Assembly (NCBI GenBank): GCA_001414485.1
Contig: LLEY01000042.1
Span: 62,001 to 126,000 of the forward strand
Length of the DNA stretch: 64,000 nt
Source: Calycina herbarum
Taxonomy: Eukaryota; Ascomycota; Leotiomycetes; Helotiales; Pezizellaceae
Direction: 5' to 3'
A program made the position numbers and the translations under genes. Every line of letters starts with the position of its first letter. Position 1 is the first letter of the stretch. This document shows positions 24,308-33,974 of the stretch, in pieces. The notes under the pieces are model-generated. The model did no database searches and was not told where the DNA came from. It worked only from the letters and a program-made list of their open reading frames with translations.

Positions 24308-25397
24308 ATGCATCTTTTCCCTAGGAAGTCTCGCCAATTCATGTTTGGACCACCAAACACCTCCTCAGGAACATTCAACCCCCAACAACCAGAGATGTCC
24401 AATGTTGTTCGTTCGGCAATTGCGAAAGAAATCCAAGGGAATACAACTTCAGCAGCCAAACCAGATCACAGTTCCGTCGAAGATTTTTCAAAAGTCGAAA
24501 ATGACACAGTCCTGGCTACGAATCCCATCAGCGGGTTATCCGAGTTGGACTTGGAAGTCTGCGTCACAAAATCAAATTTGAATGGTAAAACGACCATACC
24601 TCTATTGGTCAAGAAGCGGCCGGAGAATGAGGAAGATGTCAGTGTCCTAGAAAAAATAAAGCAAGAATACGAAGCCAACGACCCATCGGAAACCGCCGAG
24701 CAAGAAGAGGAGCCACTCATTGAATCTCCACCACTTTCTCCTGGTGAGGTTCGAACTCTTGTGCCGCCATATCCCACGACAATATGGGGTATATTGTTTA
24801 TAGTCTCTGCTGTCGCATATATAGTACCAATTGTGTTTTGCACGTCAATGGTTAGTGAATTCTTGTAGATCATACAATTCTAAGAACGCTAACCCTCGTC
24901 AGACGACTATGGCTCTCTTATTCAACTACTTTCCCCTAGCACGTGTTTTTATCGATGGGAAAGTCATGTATTATTCAAACATTCTATGCGCACCAACGTT
25001 CATGGTCTTTTATTGCACGAGGTTCATATACTTTGTTTATCTAGAATATAGGGAAAGAGATCGATTGACCCAGGAAGCTACCATGGTTTGTATCAAGACT
25101 GATCTTGACGCCGATGTTGAGAAGCATGGCGTCCGAAAAGTGTCGGCTCTAGACGACAACGGAAAATTAAGGAATGAGGTAAAAGTTGCCGTGATTGGGT
25201 TTAGACGAGATCGCTGTAGCTTGATTGTTCTCACGCTATTATGTATTTTCTGCGTTTTCATGGCAATTGCTGTCCCATTGGCGCTTATGCTGGATGGATA
25301 TTATCACAAGGAAGACAGTCGTTGGTTGACTGATGAATTTTCTGACCAGAAGTACGAAAACGTGTCAACTTCTCAATTAGCGCTTTGGCAGGAGTAA
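24308..25397 (+). CDS. Three-pass membrane protein, hypothetical
   Basis: Two exons, 24308-24850 and 24903-25397, joined by a 52-nt intron (GTTAGT donor, GCTAAC branch, TCAG acceptor); 345 residues. Residues 1-160 are hydrophilic, with an acidic Glu-rich part (AEQEEEPLIESPPLSP). Membrane segments: WGILFIVSAVAYIVPIVF (about 167-184), NILCAPTFMVFYCTRFIYFV and CSLIVLTLLCIFCVFMAIAV. Between the last two is a soluble loop of about 80 residues with basic and acidic clusters. An earlier in-frame ATG at 24215 would add 31 residues; I prefer 24308 because its context (AAAGATGC) is better. No family recognised. Both exons are well supported by frame and splice signals. Confidence 0.7.
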
Positions 25398-26284
25398 AAG
25401 AAGAGATAAGTGGAGTAGTTTAGTAAAATAAGAAAAAATTGTCGAGATCAGCTTAGTCTGTACATCGCGAGTCCCCCGTGGATTCATTGCCTACTTTTCA
25501 TTCTCGGACAAAACAGAAAGTTTTAGTGACGGTGAAAAAATTGAAGCTCTTTGATATTTCATACCCGCCTACCTACTCCGTTGTTCCAGCTTTCTGAAAT
25601 AACTCAGCTGAACACTTGGAACAATTCGAAGTTAACCTACAAGGCTGGAGGTATTCATCCCTATGCCACAAAATATGCACCCCAATCCAAAAGGAGGAAT
25701 TGAGGGGTAGGTAGCACGTGAGTGGTGGAAACTTTCTCATAGCTTACTTAGTAGCTTACTTAGTAGCTTACTCGAATTGGAACGGCTTACTTGCTAAAGT
25801 ACAGCTTACTCAATAAGAGTTAGAAAACTTGAAAGTGTGGATATCAATTCTCCCAACCTCCTAGAATAATCAACCCCGATTATCGGACGAAATTGGGACA
25901 ACGAAGGCCCAACCTCCTTAATCAACCACACTCTAAGTTTCGATTCATCTAGGTATTCTTGAACAGTCAACGAAGTTTCGCGTTCTAGATCTTGCAAATG
26001 TCAGTAGTCGTGAAAAGCGACCGCCGATTGACTTAAACCCCAACATAACTCCATACGTGAGTTGTATGTGAAACATTGGAACCCAAACAATTACAGAATC
26101 TCCTTATTTCTCTGATTTCACGCCCTCTTGCTCGCTCAAGGCAACGGATCACATCCCGAGTTACCCCAATTTTTAAACAAAAGCGCCATGCTCGTGGTAC
26201 ACAGAAGAAGTCCCAGTGAACCTAAATATTTCGTGACAATTGATTGAAAAGAACCGAGATATTTTTAGACCATAACTCAAATAC
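25398..26284. other. Gene-poor intergenic sequence with a short TAGCTTACT tandem
   Basis: No ORF with support. Around 25740-25775 there are three near-direct copies of AGCTTACTTAGT. The rest shows no recognised feature. Confidence 0.45.
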
Positions 26285-26700
26285 CTACTGCGATACTTTT
26301 GGATGCTCCGGAGTCTCCTGTGATTGCGTTCCTGTCTCTTGATTCTCATTCTGATCGTCTTCCAACTTTGCTCTACGTGCTTTGTTACGGCGATGAAAAA
26401 TAATATAGACCCAAACGATTATCCCCACAACGAGCAGTGTACCAACTGCAGAGGCGACCCAGATTCCGGCTTGTAAGCCTCTTTGCGAGTGGTCCCGATG
26501 TGGTAGCCGTGTCACCGTGGGTGAAGCTTCAGGTGCAGTTGTAGAAGAAACCATTCTGACAGAGATTTGATGCCGAAATCTGGACGTGTAAGTAGAAGGA
26601 ATGAGACTATGGGGATGGATGTTTGGTAGGGATTGACATACAATGATGGAGAGTTTCCGGCTGAGTAGAATGCTTGAACGTCCGAGGAGGGGTCAAACAA
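26285..26700 (-). CDS. Small single-pass membrane protein, C-terminal part (5' end unresolved)
   Basis: Last exon 26555-26285; upstream exon part from about 26700 to 26642; the 86-nt intron has a GTATGT donor and TCAG acceptor, and the frame carries through. The product has a Ser/Thr/Pro-rich stretch (SSTTAPEASPTVT), one membrane helix (WVASAVGTLLVVGIIVWVYIIF) and a basic then acidic C-tail (HRRNKARRAKLEDDQNENQE), the layout of type I Mid2-like surface sensors, though no family-specific motif is seen. I cannot place a credible ATG: the upstream part runs to an in-frame stop that coincides with a possible acceptor (CACTAG). Either further exons exist or the gene is decaying. Confidence 0.4.
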
Positions 26701-27816
26701 ACTTACGACTTGTAATAACTAGTGTCGCGACGTCACGGCTTCCTCAAAGCTTGTTAGTGGTCTTTTCCTAGCACAAAAGTTTGAGTTTGAGTTGCTTCAT
26801 ACCGTGTACAGAACAATTTCTACTGAAAACAAACGCTGGGTTATGTGGATTGAAGCAGGCGTAGGCGGGTAAATTTAGGAACTGTACGTCGTGTCGATAT
26901 CTCCCTGTGTCACTCGCTCTTAGTCTAGATAAATTAAAAGTGAAGAAGAGAAAGACTCTGCACGACGTTCCGATAACTCTCCTCTTATCTTATTTTGAAT
27001 TGTTAATTGATGGAGATCTTTTACCTCGCTCTTTTTAGAATACCAAGTCTGGTGGCGCTGAACTAGCTCCAGATTGGGAAGGTAGTAGAACACGCTCTCC
27101 AATTAAGCGTGCGGCGTGGATGCGGAGACTTTAAACCAGGCGACCAGACTGGCAAGAGACGACCGATGCGCTGCTAGCAGTTGTGCGATTCGCCTTTTCG
27201 CCTGGGCCTTTCTGTGGCCTAATTAATTGTAGCAAAATTCTTGATTCGAAAGAACTGGAAGAATTACGAGGAATTTTTGAACGATTGATCAGATGGATTT
27301 TAATGCGCTGCTCAAGAGCTTTCAAGGTTATGTTATTGGTTACCTCGTATCCACAGGGCAGGGGTCAAAATTAAGCGCAAAGCCACTTCTAAACCCCATG
27401 GCCATTCCGGTTATTGATTTCTCAGAGTTATTGTCGTTGGTATTATGAAGCTTGCTAAGGTCACTTTCTCTTCCAGCAGTTCTCTCGGGAGAAAGCAAGA
27501 GATGCGCTTTTCAAACTAGTTGGAATGATAGGTTGTTCTTCTGAAGCAGCTTCAAGGCCAGAGGCATGGGGGAAGAAAGAGGACAGTGGAATCTGGCAAT
27601 AGAAGTTCTTGAATTTATCTAAGTTCAGAATGACAGTCACTTTTTCCTTTCGCCCAGGCATTATTTTGGACGGTGGCGGGGAATCCCAAAACCCGTTCGA
27701 AAACCAATGAAGACCTCGAGGGAAAAAGAAAGTCCAGACACACAAATAGCTACTGAGTTTACTGCTACAGCTTTTGGAAAGAAAACAAATAGATCAAAAT
27801 AACTACTCCGGACTAA
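26701..27816. other. Gene-poor stretch between two small membrane-protein models
   Basis: Only short overlapping ORFs without motifs. Possibly includes missing 5' exons of the 26285-26700 gene. Nothing else recognised. Confidence 0.4.
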
Positions 27817-28328
27817 TTAAACGAAATACGACCATAGAGCTAGGACAATGAGGACGGTCGGAACGAGAATTTTGAGCATAAAGATCATGTTTCCTTGGAT
27901 ATCACTGTACGGAGGACCTATAAATATGTCAACTTGGTCCAAAAAGAATTAGTTTTCTATTCGCATACCTGCTTGCAAGGTAATAAATCTCGGGCGTGTA
28001 AATGCATCACATTCGTAGAAATTGCTCATTTCGGTGAATTTAGTATCGCTTCTTGGACACGAACTCCCATATGAAAGATATTGTGTGCCAAAGCAATCCT
28101 CTTCGGGAGTCATTGCTGCAGATAATGTTGCAAGTAAAGGTGGTGGAATCTCTCCGGGTTGAAAGGTCGGTACATGTGGCGTTCTGAGTAGATCGTAGGC
28201 TTTAACTAGTAGGCAAGCAAGTAATTTAGAGTGGGTGAATACAGCCTATTCTTCCAACCTCTGGCTTGATTAAAACGATTTTGCCAATGTATTCCCCAAT
28301 GCATAGCCCATAGCCCCGCACACGTCAT
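27817..28328 (-). CDS. Small cysteine-containing protein with C-terminal membrane helix, three exons
   Basis: Built from short exons: 28328-28259, 28205-27969 and 27917-27817, giving 135 residues with all phases consistent. Intron 2 (51 nt) has a good GTATGC donor and TATAG acceptor; intron 1 (53 nt) has a weak GTTGGA donor and CTACTAG acceptor. Exon 2 is convincing: PHVPTFQPGEIPPPLLATLS, then a Cys-rich segment with C-FGTQYL, SSCPRSD and YECDAFTRP. The end is one hydrophobic helix (MIFMLKILVPTVLIVLALW) plus four residues, so the protein could be tail- or GPI-anchored. No signal peptide is evident in exon 1, which is the weak point. Not recognised; it may be a remnant. Confidence 0.45.
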
Positions 28329-29319
28329 GAGTCAAAATAAGCGATTGGCTGGCAGCTGGCGGGAGGAGTGGTTAACTGTCCAAACTGTCATATAGCTTCA
28401 AAAGTGTAGGTTGAGCTTTTACTATGTGGCGGAGGTGTGGTTCATATGTGCTCATGGTTGGTGCCGTCAATATTTTCGGCCATCACTGTTCCCATGACTT
28501 CCTTATGAGTAGGGTTGATAACTTGAGGTTCTTCACTGACTAACTGTCAGAAATTTTACATTTTACCTCCTCATAGCTCAAGCATGGTATGAAGCAATGA
28601 AAATGGTGAATGGCAGAATCGAGTGGTAGAACTAAAATCAGTGCTCAATGACACAATGGATTCACTTCGTTTAGATTCCGTGTGGTAGTACGGTTATTGA
28701 ATCGTGGCTGCAAACCCTAAGCCAAATCAACACTAGTCCTCGCACTAATAATCCACCTTCCCGCTAGCACCCGCTAAGTACCGGGGTACTCCCGGTTTGT
28801 TGCACATCGCAAAAAGTTTTCGAGAGCCGCTTTTATTGCGTCGAGGCGCATTCTTAATAACTTTGCGCCCTCAACCTCTAATCTAAAAATAAATTCTCAT
28901 AATAGCCATGAGACTTGGGGCAACCTTTATTTACAAGAATCAAGGGTTTCTAAGGTGGTGACTTTTTAGTGGTGTTGCTAACAAAAATTTTGAAGTGACT
29001 TTGTCGAAGTTTGAGAATACAAAAGCAGCGGATTGAGAGATACTAGTGCGATACTAGGGCGGGCAGGGGTGATTAAGGTTAATTTTAGCGTCGGGATGGG
29101 TGTCCTCTCCTATTGCTTCAAGCGATTTGGCACAAGGGCGACGAGACGGTGAATGGGGGTGTCTATGTTCTGTATCCTAACTCACCTCTCTCGATCTTTC
29201 TAGCAAATTAGCATCTAGGAAAATTGCTTGTCAACAGTTTTACAAAAAGACTTAACATAAATTTTCGAATACTAGGAGAAATATCAAATACACAGGAGCC
29301 AATCCCAACTCAACCAAGA
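28329..29319. other. Intergenic, no gene seen
   Basis: No ORF of 60 codons on either strand and no recognised repeat. Contains the 3' flank of the P450 gene (transcribed leftwards). Confidence 0.5.
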
Positions 29320-31441
29320 TCACAAGGGTACCTCCGGTGTTCGACTCTTATACTGGACCGCCTGTCTAGCATTTGGACTTCTCCCTGATCCATTAAATGT
29401 ATGTTGCACCTTATCCTGTCCCTCTGGCAATTTCCACTAGAAGATGAGGTCAGTATTTGCCTATCAAAAAATGTTTCGGGATTCGGCATAGGATAATGCT
29501 GGGGTTCAGGAATGACTTAGGAGTGATTCAGGAGTGACTCAGGAGTGATTCAAGAGAAAAAAAAGCGGGAGAACAGTGTTCCCATTACCTACATCATAGT
29601 ACATCAACATATGTGCCAATAATAACTTAATCTCGTTACTTGCGAAGAATCGACCTGGACAGGCATGACTTCCGTGACCAAAAACAGTCATATGGACGGA
29701 TGTAGTGACAAATTGGTGTTTATTCTCAGCACCCGGTGCTTCTCTGAGATCTAGGAATCGACGACCGTTGAACTCGAAGGGTGAGGGGTAGATGTTAGGA
29801 TCGTGCATGGGGGTTGGCCCGATGGATGTGTATGCATTTTTGGGAATTACGGTTCCGTCTTTCAGGGTGATGTCTGTTGTTGCTTGGCGTGGCATATTGA
29901 CTGTTTTCATCAGTGCCATATTTTTGTAATCCGTGGGACTTGATGCTGGACTTACCAAGACTGTGAGGATGTAATCTCATACTCTCCTTCAAGCAACTGT
30001 CCATGAGCTTCAACTTGAAAAGGGTACTCTTCTCCCATATTCCTTCCTCCTCATAGACTTCCTTAATCTCCTTTCTGAGCATGTCGATATACTCAGGATT
30101 CTCAATCAAGTCAAAAATCGCAAATCCAATAGCACTGGTCGTGGTATGAATACTCGCCATTGCCAAACTCAACTCCGCATTCGCGTAATCAAAATGTTTT
30201 CCCTTAGCAGAAGCATAAAACCAATCAACACTATCCAGAACCTTTGGTCTTGGTTTTCCTCCGTGAGCGGCTAGTTCCGCACGACGTTTATCAACTTCTG
30301 GTTGTATCATATCTTTCGCGATTTTCACTTCAGCGCGGATCTTTTTGCATTCCGGTAAAAACCAATGAACGAAAGGACGGGAGAAAGCGGGCCATTCATT
30401 TAGCGCTCTTGCGGCCATGAAAGCATCGACGGTGTACATGATGGAGATCTGTTGCCATTGGGGGTTGTCCATGAATTTATCACCGAGGAAAACTAGCGCA
30501 GTGAGTCTTCCAACTGTTTTGAGGAGAGCTGGTGTGAGGACAGTGGTTTTCCAAACAGGCGCATCCCCGTAAACTAGGTTAAGTGTATTGGGTGCTTCCT
30601 TAGCCATAGGTGCAACAGTGAGAGCTATTACATTAGTTAGTCGTTGGCATTAAATTGGAAATGATGAGATGTAAGAAACACGGGCTTTGTTCTGAGTACA
30701 CCTCCGTTACTTTGATCATGCGCACTAGTCTGGAATAATTACTTATATTGTCCGAGAAGGTTTAGAAGAAAGAAAAACTCTGACTCCCCATTCTTCTAAA
30801 CGTTCTCGCATAATACTCTGAGTTGTCACGAAACTCCTGAGGCAATGGAGGGATGGGGTGTACTCAGAGCAAGGCTCAGGACTCTTACTTAAAGCTTGCG
30901 TGAGCTGTGTCCTGATAGCATCTTGGAAGATAGTTTGATCCACGGAAACGCTGAAAGCATCGAAACCGGGATAAGTGGAAAAGAATTCCTGTACATGCCA
31001 TCAGGATGGATCTCACGCTGAGAAGTGAGATGGATGTTACCTTGGCGATGAAACCCTGAAAGTCCAACCTCTTGTCATTCTTATATTCATCGGTGTACTT
31101 CGTTGGAAGCACGAGTCTTGGATTCGACTTATCATTCAAAAGGAACGCCCCTCCTTTTGCCTATAATTCCACAAGTCAGCTCCCATTCTCCTTAAAATCG
31201 TCACATTATCACCTACCAATCTAGCACCTTCCTGGATGATTTCTTCCGCCGATGTTTGGAAGTGTTTCTTGGCTGCTGCATCCCATTTCTTATTGACAAA
31301 TGGAAATTTGGAAAGTCTCCTCGAGAGTCTAATCGAGCTCAAGATGCTGAGAATATATGGAACAATGATCGTGAGGGCCCCGAGTCCGAGTCCAAGGTAT
31401 AATTTAGGAAGAAGGTCGATGTCTTTGAATATGTCTGCCAT
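29320..31441 (-). CDS. Cytochrome P450 monooxygenase, ent-kaurene-oxidase-like group
   Basis: Six exons: 31441-31217, 31160-31041, 30988-30889, 30624-29956, 29900-29593, 29436-29320; 512 residues, the normal P450 length. Introns of 56, 52, 264, 55 and 156 nt; all boundary phases agree. An N-terminal anchor (LYLGLGLGALTIIVPYILSI) places it in the ER membrane. Motifs: EGARLAKGGAFLL and DKRLDF near the N terminus, I-helix ASIHTTTSAIG (about 300), ExxR in KESMRLHP, and the heme loop FGHGSHACPGRFF with Cys about 452. The C terminus has WKLPEGQDK and RTPEVPL. The whole resembles the fungal group containing gibberellin-pathway ent-kaurene oxidases and many secondary-metabolite P450s; substrate not predictable. 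Intact and probably functional, although intron 3 carries a MITE and intron 5 a short tandem repeat. Divergent from a broken dehydrogenase 0.88 kb away. Confidence 0.9.
29515..29562. repeat. 11-bp tandem repeat in P450 intron 5
   Basis: Four imperfect units of AGGAGTGAYTC in a row inside the intron, which at 156 nt is three times the local norm. This expansion accounts for part of the extra length. Confidence 0.6.
30683..30876. mobile_element. Foldback MITE in P450 intron 3
   Basis: About 194 bp with terminal inverted repeats: GGCTTTGTTCTGAGTACACC at the left and, on the other strand at the right, AGCCTTGCTCTGAGTACACC (17 of 20 match). The interior is also palindromic (CGAGAACGTTTAGAAGA facing TCTTCTAAACCTTCTCG). 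It has no coding capacity. A clearly related copy lies at 60917-61099. The host intron is 264 nt; without the element it would be about 70 nt, close to its neighbours. Superfamily not assigned because the target duplication is not clear. Confidence 0.78.
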
Positions 31442-32316
31442 GATGGGCAAGTTCTCTTAGTAAATTCGCGGGGGTCGCAGTGAAAGGAGAGCTGCTTTCA
31501 GAATTCTCGAAAGGACAGATGAGAGAGAGGGGGTATAGATACGACACTCCAAGACCCCGAACACATCATCTCGACTCGCCTGGGGTTTATATCTCCCATG
31601 ATTGTATCAAGTTGACCCACCATTTTGCTGGGGTCTAGCCTGTTTTCCTTGTATGCTGAAAATACGACTGCGAAGATCTGCAAAGGAAGTGGGTGTGATC
31701 GTAAATCGCCTCCTCTTTACACGCTGAAAGTCTCCGGATGAACGAATTGGCTGAAAGATAGCTAGGTGTTGTGTGTAGAACGCAAAAAGGGGCAGGTGGG
31801 GGAGTTTCTTGGCCCAAAGACAAGACGCTTTGATTGGTGGGCGGACACTTTAAAGTGGTTCTTTCCAGCCCTCTCAGAGCATCGAGTCCCGTGTCAATAA
31901 CTCGCTCTTTAAGTTCGGACAGATTGTAATGCCATTGGTTGAATCGTCGTACTTTCCGAACCGATGCGAACCCGAACACGACTCCACGCATTCAAGTGGT
32001 GACACAAATCGGAGGCGTACTCTTCTGTGGATGCGGGGTATGGCGGGAACAGTACCGGATGAAAGCTTCCCTGAGAACAAGCTTTCTCCAAGGCTCACTT
32101 TAATTCGGAGGCGTCGTCTCATCATCCACAAGTACTCGAGCGCGCACAGGCGGGGTAATGTTCCTTAGGGGGACGTCTTCGGACGTTAACTCTTCTTTAT
32201 GCATCACAAGTGTGACATATATATTTGAGAATTGGGAGTCCGTCATTTTAGTTTTATTATTCATCTCTCTCTTCCTCTTATCTTAGTCAACCAAGCCAAA
32301 TTCATACAATTTAAAC
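31442..32316. other. Divergent intergenic region between P450 and SDR pseudogene
   Basis: About 0.88 kb, probably the shared promoter region of the two divergent genes. Short ORFs within it lack motifs. Confidence 0.45.
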
Positions 32317-33104
32317 ATGGAGGGAAAATTCATTGCCATTTACTGGAGCAGGTTCCGGAATTGGAAGAGGAACAGCAATTCGGTGTGCAGAGCTCGGCTC
32401 AGGGGAGTCACTCTATGCGATGTGAATTTGGAAGGCTTAGAAGAGACGAAAAAATTAGTGTAAGTAAGATTACCTTCTCTTCTCTCCAAAAGACCAAACT
32501 AACGCTCCCCCCAGCTCAGAGAAATATCCAGAATGCACGGTGATAATCGCAAAAGTCGACATAGCGCAAGAATCAGAAGTGGACGAATGGATTGCAGCTG
32601 CGGTAATAACGTTCGGTCGTCTCGATGGAGCGGCTAATGTGGCTGGTCTCTCAAAAATAACAACTCGATACTACTACTGCCAATATTGTACTTTCTCCAA
32701 TTCAATGAATCAAAAGAATATATGCTAACAATGAACACAGAAAGAATTAGACTGGGATATAACAGTGGCCGTAAACTTAACTGGAACAATGCACTGCATG
32801 CGCGCCCAACTCCAACATATCACACGTCCCGGAGGATCTATTGTCAATGTAAGAAATCTCGCTTCGCTCCTTGTTTCAAATCGCAATGTTCATAAGTTAT
32901 TTTTGTTTCTGTCTTCTACGCACTTCTTCTCCCTCATTTTCACCACCAAAAAGAACCAAGACTAACAATGACTAGGTCTCTTCCGGAGCAGGAATGAAAG
33001 GTGTAGCGGGAATGCCCTCGTGCAGTGCAACAAAATGGGACATGAGCAAAAACATTGCTAGGATCTCGAACTTCAACCCAGCAGAGTTGGAGGAGTTCTT
33101 ATAG
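32317..33104 (+). pseudogene. Short-chain dehydrogenase/reductase (SDR) pseudogene
   Basis: Exons recognisable by homology: 32317-32459, 32515-32656, 32741-32848, 32976-33104. Rossmann-fold residues are encoded, but the TGxGSGIG motif is in a shifted frame: one extra T near 32341 and one missing G near 32405 leave about 65 nt misread. Later parts keep SDR features: NVAG, VNLTGTMHCMRAQ, GGSIVN and VSSGAGMKG. Defects: the splice donor after exon 2 reads ATAACA where GTAACA would be expected (32657); the catalytic Tyr of YxxxK is Cys (TGC at 33021, Lys at 33033); and the protein ends shortly after, without the C-terminal third of the fold. Introns 1 and 3 still have good signals, so decay is recent. 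Before it broke it was probably a classical NAD(P)-dependent oxidoreductase working with the divergent P450 (inference). Confidence 0.78.
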
Positions 33105-33974
33105 AAGGAGTCATACCAGAGTCAACTGCCAACAAGAAATTCGATTTGCTTAGTTTGCAATATTTTCCCTCACTGCCTTATATTCCGCTTTGAGCATTGT
33201 GTTGAGTTGCCCACCAAAGCCCAAGCTTTTTCTCGTCCACGCCATTTGTTTTGGAAAACAAGAAACCACATGGAAGGCTGATGGTGGGACTCTGGGTGCA
33301 GGGGTCGTGCCTTCCCTTCCCTTCTTCTTGCTCGCCGTGGTGGTTCGACCAGGTCGAGGGAGAGAGAAGAAGGAAGGAGCGACCTTGAGACCCGTCTTCC
33401 AACCTGCCCTTGGGAGGTTGTCGACTCCAGGGACAAAAGTTGGAGAAGGAGCGATCGTGAGCGGCTCCCCACTGCTCTTGAGTCGTACTCCTGGACAACG
33501 AGAGCTACCGGTATTATTAAGATTGTCGCACTCATAGTTCAAGTCAAGTCATTTCATTTCACATTTTCAAGGCACTTATTACTTGCAATAAAGAGCGACT
33601 CTCATATTCAATGAATCAACTAGCACACATAATATCCTAGCACAAACCCCATTTTGATTCCCTGGCAAAAAACTTGCTCCATCATTATCATAACAAGAAA
33701 CCAGTCCTGCTCCTTTCTAGGAAAAAAGGCCAATAAAAATACTGAAAAATAATAGACTCATTTGCAAAAAAAAGAACGCCTAAGGAAGGGAATTCGTTGT
33801 TTGCCAAATTAAAAAAAAGCACAAAAACACCATATTCCATCGCCATCCATATCCCCGCTCCGCAAAAGATCGCACCCTCCAGAATACATATTGATACAGT
33901 TCAAGAAATGCTTGCGAAAAGAACGCACTCTCGAAATTTGTTGGCTTGGTTGCATACATGAGAAGGGGAAACAA
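33105..33974. other. Convergent 3' intergenic region
   Basis: Lies between the SDR pseudogene and the Swi5-like gene. Four mutually overlapping ORFs at 33150-33542 on both strands are composition effects; no motif supports any of them. A-rich 3' flank of the Swi5-like gene from about 33600. Confidence 0.45.

Noticed and set aside
31498..31991. Minus-strand ORFs upstream of the P450 start
   Set aside because: No motif, and the P450 N-terminal anchor and ATG at 31441 are clear.
33150..33542. Four overlapping ORFs of 106-130 codons on both strands
   Set aside because: All cover the same bases in different frames, with no motif, and their neighbourhood is a convergent 3' region; at most one could be real and none is supported.
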